NCBI GenBank assembly: GCA_016271365.2
Contig: CM057456.1
Coordinates: 169,046,501 to 169,110,500 of the forward strand
From: Neoceratodus forsteri
Lineage: Eukaryota > Chordata > Ceratodontiformes > Ceratodontidae
Direction: 5' to 3'
DNA: 64,000 nucleotides
How positions within the stretch are numbered: position 1 is the stretch's first letter; every line of letters starts with the position of its first letter. The notes beneath the pieces are model-generated. The model had not been told where the DNA came from. It searched no databases and saw only the letters and a program-made list of their open reading frames with translations. This document shows positions 47,783 to 58,721 of this stretch, piece after piece. The position numbers were made by a program, and so were the translations under genes.

Positions 47783-49270
47783 TCATGCAGGGGTCTGCAG
47801 CTCACTGAACATGCCCATGCCAGGCATGCTCGGTATGCCCACATCCGAACCCGGTGTCGACATGGAAGATGTCACACGACACTGGGAATGGGGGGTAGAC
47901 GTGACACTGCGCGATGTCTGTGGCGCGTGGGTAATGAACTGGGTGCCCAATGTGGCCATGACAGCTGTGAATGCATGTGTCTGCCTGTCAATGGCAGCAG
48001 TCACAGCCTCTTGCTGCAGGGCCATCCCTGCCAGAAGCAGACCGTGGTCTCTGTTGTGCCGCTCCTCTGCCTGGTGCAGAACTGCACTGAGTGCAACCAG
48101 TGCCATCACAAGCCACAACTGCTGATCCACTGAAGCCTGGAGTAGGCGGCTGTGCTCATCAAAAAAGGTCATCCGCTGGTTCAGCATTCTGTCCCTCGTG
48201 GTGTCCCTGGCTGTGCTGGGCAGCACCCATTGACGATGGGCACTGCACACCAGAGCCATGCCGGGGCATGACCACACTGGGTGCACTGACACCACCCCCC
48301 GACACTGTCCCCCATCATCATTGGCCGACTGCTGGCACTGCCCCTTCAGCCGCCGATCACCAGGGCTCATCAGTGCCACCACAGTGGCCGCAACAGCCCC
48401 ACCAGCCTGGACGCACACCAGTGCTGCCCCACTGGGGCATACAGGCACAGGCTGGGACTGTGATATCATGCAGGCCTCCATGGTGGCACCACCCATGGCT
48501 ACGCCCATGCCGTTTCCTGCTGTGGGACCATCCTGCGTCCCACACGTACCATTTTCTGGGATGTGTGATCCATCATCATCGGTGCCAGATCTGGCACCAG
48601 TCCATGTCCCAGCATGCTGGAGTCCATGGCCACTGTCATGCTGGGACACAGGCAGGGCCTCATCCGCACCAGCACCACCATCTTCAGTCCGGACAGACAG
48701 GCAGGGTATGCAGTGGTCTTGACCCTCGGACACCTGTGGAGGTGGATGGGCGCTCCTCCGTGTCCAGGGCATCACCCTTGGTGGACACACCCACCAACGC
48801 TGACCCATGTAGATGCTCAGGAGCTGTAAGGGAACACAGTAGCGTTAATGTCTCCACCCTACCCTGTGGCATTCCCTCCACCTCCCACACAGTGACAGCA
48901 CAGGACCTACCATGCAGAGACAGGCTGCCACCTGTCTGGAAGCCACCACTGGAATGCCATCTATGGCACAACACCACATGCTGCCGGCCACCCGCTCCTT
49001 CTGTGATGTCAGGCGTGGCACATCCAGCTGTCCACTACCGGTTGCAGCATGTGCTGCCCTGATGGCAGCCACCTTGTCCTTAATCCTCCTCTTGCTTGTG
49101 CCAACCTTCTTTTTACATTCCTGCACGGACCACTTGTGGCTGCCATGCTGGTTCATGGCACGTGCAACCTCACCCCATGCCGCAGCATGGGCCTGTGGTG
49201 TTCCCCGCTTTCCACTGAGCAGCGGTTCCCTGTCGAGGTAGGCCTCAAACAGGGCATCTGATTCCACCTA
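47783..49270 (-). pseudogene. Harbinger H1 Myb/SANT-like accessory gene
   Basis: Exon 1 (about 49270-48912) encodes LFEAYLDREPLLSGKRGTPQ, AAWGEVARAMNQHG and WSVQECKKKVGTSKRRIKDK, a Myb/SANT-like DNA-binding domain with its conserved Trp residues. A donor follows CTGCATG at about 48911 (minus) and an acceptor TTACAG lies near 48824. Exon 2 is long and low in complexity, ending with FDEHSRLLQASVDQQL and similar helical segments, as in other Harbinger accessory proteins. It converges tail-to-tail with the transposase gene. A frame change in exon 2 is possible. Known role of the family: DNA binding and nuclear import of the transposase. Confidence 0.65.
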
Positions 49271-50106
49271 GGTGAAGTTGGGACTCCTCTTTCTCCCTCA
49301 TCCCTGTTCCTCCTCTTCCTCATGTTAGGTCATAATAGAGCCTGTGGGAATGAGAGGTGTTACCCTTGATTGTGCAGTCCCATGCATCTCTCACACACCA
49401 CAGTCCACACTTCCAAACAGCATGCAACCCACCACAATAGACTGTAATACCAAACTATGTCCTCTGCAGTCCCATGTCGCATTTATATGGTGCAAGGCAT
49501 GCAAATGAGGCGAGGTGCAACTTTAAGTGGATGCTAATGTAGTGGCTGCACCATGGAATTGCTGATGAGCTGATTTGCATATTCTTGCTGAATATTGCAC
49601 TGTTGCACCTTGTGCAATTGTGTTGAGCGTGCTCAGGCAATGGCGCAGTTCTGTAAAATGCGCAGTAGGCACCACACGGTGCATGCCCGGGATGCTGACG
49701 TCGATGCCTGCCACGCTGATGACGTGCTAATCACAGGAGGCAGTGCAGGACATGGCCACCACTGTGCCAGTGGTGCTAGTGCACTGTTCTTGTGTGTGGT
49801 GCTCATGCCCTGGAGCGCCATAGGTGCCATAGTACCACAGCATGGTAGGCCACTGCAAGGCATCGCACACAGGCACCCTACCGTGCTACATGCAGGGAGT
49901 CCCAATAGCACTGTGGCGGTCTGTGCACGACAGACCCTTGACCCTGCAGTTGATCTTTGCCCCCAGGTGTCATGCGTCCACATGGATGCACCCCTATCAC
50001 GCTGTTCAGTGACAGCACGATGGGGAATGGCAGCGCTGTACCACACAGTATCTGCACATGGGGGATGTGCGCTACAGAGCACCATTTTGTGATCTGGCCT
50101 GCATGG
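49271..50106. other. Non-coding H1 interior with subterminal-like motifs
   Basis: About 49500-49640 carries TTGCTGAATATTGCACTG and GCACCTTGTGCAATTGTG, inverted relatives of sequences near the left terminus of H1 (TATTCAGCAG, GTGCAACTG). This could mark an old right end, that is, an inner boundary between two joined elements. No gene is assigned. Confidence 0.4.
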
Positions 50107-51441
50107 ATGATGGCATGCAGGAGAGCACCACAGTGGAGCGCGCTAGAGCTGGCCAATCTTGTGGCCATTTTTGAGCCCCATGCTGGGGCCCTGTTTGGGG
50201 AAGACCCATTGGACAGGCCAAGAAGCACTGTGTGGAATGAGAGGTGGCAGAGGCAATGGAGGAGGCCACTGGGATTACCTGTAGTGCAGAGCAGTGTCGC
50301 CACCACTATGGGGACCTCTGGCGGAGGAACCCAGATAGGCTGGGTAGACTATGGGCATGTGCCAGGTGAGGAGCCATGCCAAGGCCAGGTAGGTGCTCCA
50401 TCCATACACTGGTAGCTTCCTTCCATCCAAGTATCGCAGTGTAGATGTGTCCACCATGCAGGGGGGTGGGGGCCATCCAGTGTGGGTGGTGGTGGTGGTG
50501 GGGTTGCGGCATGGCTGGGCTGGTGCGGGATTGCACACATCATGGGGGCTTTGCTACTGGTTTGTACTGATGTTCCCCTCTGTGTGTTTCCACCCTAGGC
50601 CCTGAGGAGCGATGCCGTGCTTGGGAGGTGAGAGCACAGCACGACAGGGATGCTGCACAGCAACAGGGATGTGGCGGAGGGGCATTGGTACAGCAGCGAC
50701 TGGCTGTTGGTGATGCAGGTGAGTGCCTTTCTTCCAAGAACTTCTGTGCATGCTGTGTTGAAGGGTTGGTGGTGGGGCATGGCCACCAGCCCTTGACAAT
50801 ACCACCATGCACACCACACGGTACACTCAGCACTGTTCTGTGGCACTGCATGTGTGGGTGTGCATCGCTGGTGGTCCGTGCGTGCACCAGGTACATGGCT
50901 GTGCCACTGCCTTTGCACCACATAGCCATGTCACTATATGGCCACGGTGGTGCTGTGCCGGACTTGGGCAGTGGGTGTGTGCAGCGATCTGCATGGCTGT
51001 GTGCACCTGGGTAGGCAGGTCTTGTGGGCACAGTCACTGTGGGTGGTCGCACACCATCACAGGGCATGGCCCATGGCTGTATGCCATGCACAATGGGTGG
51101 GCTGCAGGGGGATGGACAGTCACATGTATTGACTCTGCTCCCTTGTCCTAGGTGGACATCATTGGATGGCCAAAGAACGTGGCATGCAGGAGCTGCTGCA
51201 GCTGGCGTGGGTCTCCCTGGCAATTCTGGAGAGACGGGGCCCGGAGATGAAGAACCTGGAGGCACCACCGGAGTGGAGAGTGGGGCAAGCAATAGGCCCT
51301 CCATGCCCCCTGAATTACTTAACTCCCCTGGACCCACCCTCTCACCCCTTCTTCCCTCTCCCATTTGTTCACCCCTTCCCCATGCCCACACCCACCTGGT
51401 TTGTGGCCCTTCCCCCCACCCTTGTAAATAATTGTAAATAA
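50107..51441 (+). pseudogene. Third H1 gene: spliced SANT-like protein (MSANTD-type)
   Basis: Exon 1 (50107-50365) encodes SALELANLVAIFEPHAGALF and, after a frameshift near 50243, VAEAMEEATGITCSAEQCRH followed by HYGDLWRRNPDRL, a SANT-like helix bundle. The donor is AG|GTGAGG. Exon 2 (50599-50718) follows CACCCTAG and encodes PEERCRAWEVRAQHDRDAAQ and more, with donor CAG|GTGAGT. Exon 3 (51152-51441) follows TGTCCTAG, joins exon 2 in phase and encodes a helix (ERGMQELLQLAWVSLAILER) and a Pro-rich tail, stop at 51439-51441. The exon 1-2 phase is off by one base, so it is probably decayed. The function is unknown; DNA binding is inferred from the domain. Confidence 0.55.
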
Positions 51442-53051
51442 GTTTGTTTGTTCCCATTGTTCAATACACACATTTTGTTATGACAACTGTGGTGGTCTCT
51501 GATTTGCAGCAGGCTACAGGTGCTTGGCTGCAGTGGTATGCATGGCGTCGGGGTGGTGCAGGCATGGACGTGTGTGTGTGTCTGGCAGGGACCCACCTAT
51601 GGTGTGGGCAGGGGACTCGGTCACTGTCTGTGGTATGTGTGTTTTTCTCTGTGCACTGGATGCCTGTGTGCAGTGGTCCATGATGCATGTACTGTGTCCA
51701 TGGCACGCCCGTCAGACTGTCCATGGTCTGTGCAGCTGGCACCCTTGCATGTCTGTGCTATGCACAGTGTGCTGGCATGTCAGTGCTGGCTGTCCATGCT
51801 GGCCACCCCCTGTACCCGGTGCAATGCCGGATTGTCTCCTGTCACTGGTATGGTGCACATCTGCCTCAGGTGATACTGTGGCCTCTGCTGTTCTTGTCTC
51901 CCCTCCATGCTGTCGCTTGTGTCTGTTGCAGGGAATGTGCTCCAATGCCTGTCACTTGTGCTCTGGCCGCATGCTGGTGGTGTACGGATTCATGGTGCAT
52001 GTGCAGGGTGGCTGGTACACCTGTGCTATGGAGGGGTGGTGGCTGAGGGTACATGGCTGCTGTGGCTGCATGCCAGTGGGTTTTTTGCCCCGCTAATGTG
52101 TCCCTGTGTTGGTGTGCCCTTGGATATCGGTGGGTGTTTGTCCATGCACTGTGTTGCATCCTGTGTGGCGCATGCTTCCATGCACCACTGTGGGCATCTG
52201 TGCTAGCTGTTGGGGCCAGTGCTGGGACAGGGTGTGTACTTGAGTGGGTGTGCGGGGTGCTGTATCGCTGGTGGAGGAGTCCGGGGTGGGCCCTATCACA
52301 TGCGGGGTACCTCATGTGCCGACGCAGGGTCGGTCTCTCAGCTGTACCTCGGGGGGGCTGTGCAGGGTGGAACTGTGTCTGCAGTTGTTGCATCGGTGGC
52401 TGCTGCCACCCGCTGCAGGGTGATCTCGATGGGGCTGCCTTGCATGGCTCCATGCTGCACAGGGTTGCATTGTCACAGTGGGGATGGTGGCATGCATAGG
52501 ATGACATGCACTGTTGGGCGCTGCTCCTGGGCAGGGTGTCTGGGGATCACTGTGCAGGGTGTGCTCTGCATTGGTGGGATGGTGTAGCATGGGGTGGCTG
52601 GACCTCCTTGTTTTCTGGTCACAGCTTGCTAGGTGGTGTGCTGGGGTACCATGCCCCGGCTGTGGGATTGTTGCTGGTGTTCATGGGCTGGTGGTTCTTC
52701 CAGCTCTCCTCAAGTTGTGTGGTTCATTGGTTGTGGGGGTGATATCTGTTCAGCTGTGTGCTCCTATGCCCATGTCTTCCATGGGTGGTGAACCCCTGCA
52801 TCCTGTCCCTTCGCATCCCTGGTTGTGCTGATGCACTGCTACCCTGCTCCACTGTGCATCCCTGGTTGTGCTACTGCGCATCAGACCTGCACCCTGCACA
52901 TCCCTGGTTGCACCATAGCGTGGTTGGCATGATATTCAGTTGTGTTGCACAAGCACAACTTGGCCTGCGTAGTGTTTGAATTTCATGCGTGTTGTGCATA
53001 GGCACACTGCACTTGCACCTGCTCCTGCTATTGCACAACTTTGTGGCACAG
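51442..53051. other. H1 right arm, non-coding
   Basis: G/T-rich on the plus strand with many overlapping open frames that look compositional. An AATACA hexamer at about 51466-51471 could serve as a weak poly(A) signal for the third gene. Near 52930-52970 the motif GATATTCAGTTGTGTTGCAC echoes left subterminal sequence. Confidence 0.4.
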
Positions 53052-53071
53052 TTTGACTATCTGGGCCTCTG

Positions 53072-53589
53072 AACATTAAAACAGTCTCCAAACAAGAGCA
53101 ATAACAGGTTAACGAACAAAGCAGAAAATAATACAGGGAGATCCTGGACAGGAATAAACAGAAATACACTAAGCAATTATGGAAGGAATTCCACAAAGCA
53201 GTCCACAACAGAGACAACAAAGCATTCTGGACATCGTAAGCACTGGAATGGGTCATCACTTCCGAATTAACACACACACATTGAACTAGACATCTGGGTA
53301 AAACATTATAAGCACCTGTTCTGCAGGGAAGATCCTGAATACCTTTCCGGCCTTACAGAATTCAAATATGAAAGCAGGAAATATTGCCCAAATGTTGAGA
53401 TTACACAATTTGAGCTAGAAGGAGCCATAGACTCATTTCATAAAAGGAAAGCACCAGGGCCAGATGGGGTCCCATTAGATGTAATAGCCAGAACTAAATT
53501 ATCCTGGATTCCTTTTTTACTTTACTTCTTCAATTATATTTGGAATTCAGGGGACATCCTCAAAGTTGAAAATTAAACATCATTGTCCC
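53072..53589 (+). pseudogene. LINE ORF2, linker and RT start (second segment)
   Basis: Between the two insertions. Encodes YREILDRNKQKYTKQLWKEF, then ELDIWVKHYKHLFC, QFELEGAIDSFHKRKAPGPD-GVPLDVIA and FFNYIWNSGDILK. The KAPGPDG motif is a hallmark of LINE reverse transcriptases just upstream of the palm. One stop and a few frameshifts. The block breaks at the xIIVP motif, which is completed on the far side of the Ngaro element. Confidence 0.8.
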
Positions 53590-54000
53590 GGATTCCTCCC
53601 TTTTTCTCTCACAAAAGACAGAGACCATTGTTTGTTGTTGTGCTCAGATTGGCAATTAATTTATTCATATTCATAATCCAATATTCCGTTTCCATTTCTT
53701 TATTATCATATTTCAGAAATTTCATTTATTTCACCCACGTATCAATCTCTGATTATCCCTCCCCCAGGTGAAAGTCTGGGTGCCTTCTGATTCTCCTTTT
53801 CTGCTAGGTAACGGTGAAAACTGAGACCACTTTCTTCTTCCTCTTCTTGTGTTATTCCTTTTTTCTTCCCCCCTCCTCCACTTTTTCCCCACTGGCCAGT
53901 CTCCAGCTTGCATTGGATGGCTGGCTTCCCCCTATACATAGGGTATCACTCTCCCTTACCTCAGGGACGATCCTCTCTTCCACCTCCCCCCCCTTTTTTT

Positions 54001-54575
54001 TTATATACCAGCTTTTACCTGTTTTCTCCATTCCTCTATGAAATCCATTGTTTCTGTGTTGAACATATCTATGGCTAGGTCCGACAGGTGCACACCATCT
54101 GGCCTGTAGAAGTCCTTCTCCCATTCTTCTATCCCCCACAGTATCACCTGTCCCCCCATCTGCCTTATCAACGTCCCCACCCTCCTATTCATCTTTTTCC
54201 TGGCCCTCTCCACAGCCCTGTGGTTGTGTTCCTGTCTCCATACCCTTCTTAGTATCATATCTGACCAGGCGAGGCATACCTGAGGCCACCACTGTCTTAT
54301 TGCCACTAAGTCCCTTTTTATCTGTAAGTATGTGTGTACCCATGGTCTGCCCACCAGGTCATTGCCCCCTAGATGTATAATGATTAGGTCTGGACTGGGC
54401 CGATGTCCCTTGCGTTCCTTCAAAGCGGGCAGGAGCTGTGCCCATCTCATCCCCCGTATGCCATGCCATACCAACCTACACTGTCTTACATCCTGGTACA
54501 GTTGCTTTCCTCCAGCTTTCTTCTCTGCTCTCTTACCAGCCCAGTATAGGAATGGCCACAGATCCAGACTTCCAT
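54001..54575 (-). pseudogene. SGNH hydrolase ORF of the Ngaro element
   Basis: The reverse frame 54474-54001 has VWHGIRGMRWAQLLPAL, DLIIIHLGGNDLVG (block III, Asn) and YRPDGVHLSDLAIDMF (block V, DxxH). Block I with the catalytic Ser is visible as CGHSY at about 54555-54540 in another frame, so a frameshift separates it. The SGNH quartet Ser-Gly-Asn-His is thus recognisable. Such esterase-like ORFs are known from vertebrate Ngaro elements downstream of the recombinase; their substrate is unknown. Confidence 0.75.
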
Positions 54576-54787
54576 GATCCTCCCTCTACCTATGGGGTGC
54601 AAAGAAAATTAATTAATTTACTCATACTCTTAGTGTCCTCACTGTATTATCCCCCCGCCTTCTTCCTTTCTTTGCCCCCCCAACTTCTCCCCCCCTTTTA
54701 CCTGTGCTCCCCTGGGAGCACCACAATTCAATCTTTTTTTTTTTTTACCACACTTTTCTTTTCCTCTTTTTTTTTTATTTTTTTTTT
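54576..54787. other. Ngaro spacer between hydrolase and recombinase ORFs
   Basis: Pyrimidine-rich on the plus strand with long T runs; no gene seen. Confidence 0.4.
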
Positions 54788-55690
54788 TTACTTCAGCGCT
54801 CTGATGTATCTCTTATAACTGGCTGACCACCAGTGCCCTTTTTCCAAAATGCATTTCACAGGTTCCCCCATTGCTGCCCACTGTGAGGCAGCCCCAGTCC
54901 ATAGGGAATGGGATGAGTAATTAGCTGGGTCCTCCCCCAGAAAATGCATGCCCTTTTTCAGCACTGCTGTGACTTGATAGCCGGTGACCTTTTTTCCGTC
55001 ACCATGTACGAATAGCTTTCCTGTTCTGGTCACCTGCTCTGTGGAGAAAACCCACAGACCCTGCACTATGCATATTGCAATCTCTGATCGCCCTTTCAGT
55101 GTTACCATGCAACCTTGCCCTTTTTGGTCTTTTTTTGACCTCCTTAGCTTGATCCGTATCTCTTTCACCCCCCCCAACTCACATCGTCCCATTCCACACC
55201 TCCTTCCTTGTCATCTTTCCCATGGCCTACCACTTCACTTACTCTCATAGCCCCCGCAAACATTATCACATAAATTGTGTGAAATAGCTGGACCTCAGCC
55301 TTTGATCTGCATATTGCCGGGAGCACCTCTTTTAGCCTTATTAGCCACTGCTCCCCTATTGGCCTCCTATTATCTCCTGGCCTATGTTTCAACATGCCCC
55401 ATCCCTGCATCATTCTCCTGATGAGCAGTGATTTTGTCAGGTCATGCCACCCTTTTAGGCTGCTGATCACAGTAATCCCTGCCAGATAAACCCCCACTGT
55501 GGCGTGAGCGGTTCCTTTCTGCCATTGTTCCACGGTGAACATTCCCAACTGTTCCTCTGTGAGCGGCCCACTTACCTCCATCTGGTGCTCTGCCCTGAAT
55601 GTTTGAAACACTTTCCAGGCCCCATCGTAGGCCCTCAGAGTCCGAGGCACCCATGCGCTGCGAAACAGCAGTTCTGCTCCTTCTTGCCAA
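54788..55690 (-). pseudogene. Ngaro tyrosine recombinase
   Basis: Two reverse frames, 55650-55165 and 55192-54788, join by a frameshift in a run of eight G (C on plus, near 55170). The N-terminal part resembles phage-integrase-type SAM domains (RTLRAYDGAWKVFQTF). The catalytic domain shows the first Arg in FAGAMRVSEV (about 55250), then HSLWTGAASQWAAMG where His-x-x-Arg is expected (the Arg is now Trp, a CGG-to-TGG change), GHW, and the Tyr in YKRYIRALK near the end. It would integrate circular cDNA without an endonuclease; with Arg lost and the frame broken it is inactive. Confidence 0.8.
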
Positions 55691-56100
55691 CATCCCAGAT
55701 GTTCGTAAGTATGGGCGTTTTTTGTTCTTCCGCTGCTGGTGCCAGCCTCCGGAAACGGTATAGCTGCAGACGGGAAAGACTGTCAGCCAGGGTATTGTGT
55801 ACCCCTTCTATGTGTTTTGCTCTGAATGACATGTTCAGCTGCAAAGCCCTTAACACTAAACGTCGTAATACCTGCATGACTGTATCCGACCTGGCTCCTG
55901 TTGTTTAGTGCATCAACCACCGCTCTATTGTCACACCAAAATGTCACCTTCTGATCCCGTAATTCCTCCCCCCAGACCAAGGTACATACCCATATGGGCA
56001 TGATCTCCAGTAGTGTTATATCTCTCACTTTCCCTTCCCTCACCCAGCTGGCAGGCCATGGTTCTGCAAACCACCTGCGCCTCAGGTAACCCCCATGCCT
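55635..56100 (-). pseudogene. Ngaro RNase H domain
   Basis: Continues from RT after a frameshift near 56096. LYTDAAEGLGMG supplies the first Asp, TLLEIMPIW the Glu, and FWCDNRAVVDALNNRS the second Asp. A frameshift then leads to HIEGVHNTLADSLSRLQLYR at 55800, the terminal part typical of DIRS/Ngaro RNase H. It degrades the RNA strand during reverse transcription. Confidence 0.78.
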
Positions 56101-57261
56101 AGCCCCTCAGCAGCGTCTGTGTAGAGGTCGTGGTCTGTGTTGTACAGCCACTCCTCTTGCCAGAAAGAACACCCATTATACTCCTTCAGGAATTCTTCCC
56201 ATATTCTAAAATCCTCCCTGACACCTTGAGTCAAATCAACCCAGTGATGTGGTCTGGTGACCCCTGCTGTAGCCCTAGCTAACCTCCTTGTGAATGCCCT
56301 TCCTAGTCCGATGGCCCTGCATGCGAAGTTCAGGTGCCCCAGTACCTGCTGCACCAACTTTAGTTGTACCCGTCTCCTGCTGGCATGTACCTGGATTAGT
56401 TCCTTCAACCTCATTACTTTTTTGTCCGGTAGTCTAAATACTTCGCTCGCGGCATCTATCTCGATCCCAAGGAATTCCATAACCCTGCTGGGCTTCTCTG
56501 TTTTTTCTGGTGCCAATGAGACCCCCAGCTCCCGGCACAATTCCTGAAACTTACCCAGCATCCTCTGTGTCTCCCTCTTGCCCTTCCCAATGAGAAGAAA
56601 ATCATCCAGATAATGGATGACTGACCTATAACCCGTTTTTTCTTGGAATATCCATTGAAAACATGTGCTGAACGCCTCAAATGTAGCACATGCGGTGGAA
56701 CACCCCATTGGCATTGCTTTGTCGAAATAATACTGTCCCCCACTTTTAAAATCCAATAGATCCCAGTCCTGCCTCCTTACCGGAAACAGTCTGAAAGTGG
56801 ACTCAGTGTCCATTTTTGCCGTCCACGTGTCTTCTGTGGCCCAGATTATCTGGACTGAGTCCTCTAGTGTCGCGTATGTCACCCTACTATGTTCCTCATT
56901 GATGAAGCCATTCACTGACTCCCCTTCCGGATAGGACAGGTGGTGGATCACCCTGTATTCCCCTTCTTGTTTCTTGGGTACTGAACCCAAAGGCGATATC
57001 TGCATGTTTTTCAATGGGGGGGGTGTTAAATGGGCCCTCCGCCCTACCTGCTGCTTTTTCTTTCTCAATCTTCTGTCTTAGCATTTCATCTTTTCCTTTT
57101 ACTGACCCCAGGTTGCTTGCCTCCCTCGCTTGCCTGAGTACCCTACACTGCAATGAAAACCCTGTGTTAAAACCACTTAAAATCATATCCCACACGCTCA
57201 TGTCTGGATATCTGTCCAGGCAAACTGTCCATGCCGCCAGGTTGATGGGGGTTCTGGCCAT
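56082..57261 (-). pseudogene. Ngaro reverse transcriptase
   Basis: The reverse frame 57261-56896 gives TPINLAAWTVCLDRYPD and LGSVKGKDEMLRQKIEKE. The frame 57068-56082 then gives SPLGSVPKKQEGEYRVIHHL, KMDTESTFRLFPV (first Asp), MPMGCSTACATFE and HYLDDFLLIG, with the YLDD catalytic pair intact. The overlap of the two frames marks one frameshift near 57020 in a G run. 328 codons of RT remain open. Domain order and sequence match DIRS/Ngaro RTs rather than LINE or retroviral types. Confidence 0.85.
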
Positions 57262-57352
57262 CCCAAAATGTTCCCTGCTGTGCCACCTGCCCCTTCCCCA
57301 ACCCTCCCTCTCTTCCTGTCCGACCTTCCCTTCCCTCAGTGGTTCTGACCCC

Positions 57353-58721
57353 CTATTCCCGTTCCCCTACCCTCCCTCCCTTGTTCCATGTTTTCCCTTT
57401 AAACCCTGGCAATCTTGAAAAAACTGTTGGCCTGCTCTTTGCCCCCCCATGCCCTTGTGCTCCCCGTTGTTCTGCTTTTGCTTGCTGGGTGCCCTCCTCC
57501 GCATTTTGAACAGGCATGTCAAAGACGACACTGAGGCCACAAGCAAAAAGCCCTGTTATAAGCCCAGTAGCATCTCTGTGGCGTAAACCCCTTTTGGCCC
57601 CACACACCCTCGGGTGTGGACTGATCTGTTACGTAATCCTCCATAAATCTATCTGTTTGGTGTCCCATCTTATATCCCCGAATGTTGCCATTCTCTGCCG
57701 AAAACATTCATTGGAGTATATCCATCTTACCCCGCCTTTTGCTTTTGCTCTCCGTATTATCAATGAATAGGTAATGAGCGGGATGCCTAGCTCTGGCCTC
57801 TTTTCTAGAATGATGGCTGAAAAACTGCCAAAACCTAGGAACCACCCATCCCAAGTCTTCCCTTTCGTGAACTTGTCCTCTTTTTTTCCCCTAAAAGCAC
57901 TATGGCAGTTGCCATCTCACTCTTACCTATGCCCTCAGTTTCTTCATATTTGGCTGCTGCCTCCCGGCTCACCAAAGCAAATATATCCACATATTCCCCT
58001 TTCCATATTTTTTCCTTCGTGGCCAGTGGCACATGTTCGCCTATTCTCATCCCCAGCGCACCTATCTCTCTTGTACCTTTTCCCTCTCTTTCCGCTCCCT
58101 TTTCAGTATTTCCTGGCACCTCTTTCTCCATCCTAATCTCTGCCAGAGCAGATTCCGTCTGCCCCAGCCCTCCTGTCCCCAGTGCCACCACAATTTGCCC
58201 TATATATTCTTTTATACATTCACCCACTGCGCTGGATGTGTTACCTGTAACATTGTCCTGGGCGAGCTGCCTGGAGTCCTCCAAAGGTCCCCTTGCTTCT
58301 CCCTGCGATTGAAGTGGAGGTGGAGGGTGAGCTACTGGGGTTTGCTGAAAGAACCTCCTGTTCTGGGCATCATGTCCGGGTTCAGCCTGGGGAGATCCCC
58401 CCCTTGATCTGGGGTGGGTACTAGTGACACCGGGTCCACCGGCCGCAGGGGTACTGGATCCACTGCCTTGGCGGGCCCCGCTATCACCGGTGCTACCCTA
58501 GCGGGACTATGTAGCCCTTCAGCTGGTCGTTTCCCCTTGCCACCTTCTCCCGGACCTGCTTTTCTCTTCTCCCCAGGCCTCCCTGGTTCCTCTCCCTCCA
58601 CCAGTTCCCACATTTTGTTTGCTTTTTCCTCCAATTCAATTATAGCCTTGTAAGTGTCTTCCTTCGATGGCCTGCTCTTCTTAGGTGCCATGTCCGTCTT
58701 ATCTTTGCTCTGTGAAGACAA
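57353..58721 (-). pseudogene. Ngaro gag-like ORF
   Basis: ATG on the minus strand at about 58691 opens MAPKKSRPSKEDTYKAIIEL, a helical Lys/Glu start, then a Pro/Gly-rich stretch. The frame 58284-57835 contains HVPLATKEKIWKGEYVDIFA, a block common to DIRS/Ngaro gag. Further frames at 57707-57519 and 57607-57353 finish with basic Gly-rich sequence. Broken by several frameshifts. Expected to package the element RNA. Confidence 0.6.

Larger units (their letters stand above)
45281..53071. mobile_element. PIF/Harbinger DNA transposon H1, inserted in LINE ORF2
   Basis: Terminal inverted repeats: CAGGCACAGATATTCAAA at 45281-45298 and the reverse complement of 53052-53071, CAGAGGCCCAGATAGTCAAA. A 6-bp direct repeat AACATT flanks it (45275-45280 and 53072-53077). 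With the element and one copy removed the LINE reading frame stays open across the joint. It holds a DDE transposase (+), a Myb/SANT-like gene (-) and a third spliced SANT-like gene (+). Subterminal regions repeat short motifs such as TGCTGAATATTGCAC and its inverse. The size, 7.8 kb, is large for a Harbinger; a nested second element on the right is possible. Confidence 0.75.

Noticed and set aside
49595..52831. Many long overlapping frames on both strands of the H1 right arm
   Set aside because: Apart from the three spliced exons, they lack domain motifs and follow from high G+C and low stop-codon frequency.
24518..53071. H1 and H2 as copies of the same Harbinger family
   Set aside because: Terminal repeats differ (CAGRGGCMCAGATA versus GGGCCCTATGCAC) and transposase and Myb-like sequences are far apart; only the gene arrangement and intron position are shared.
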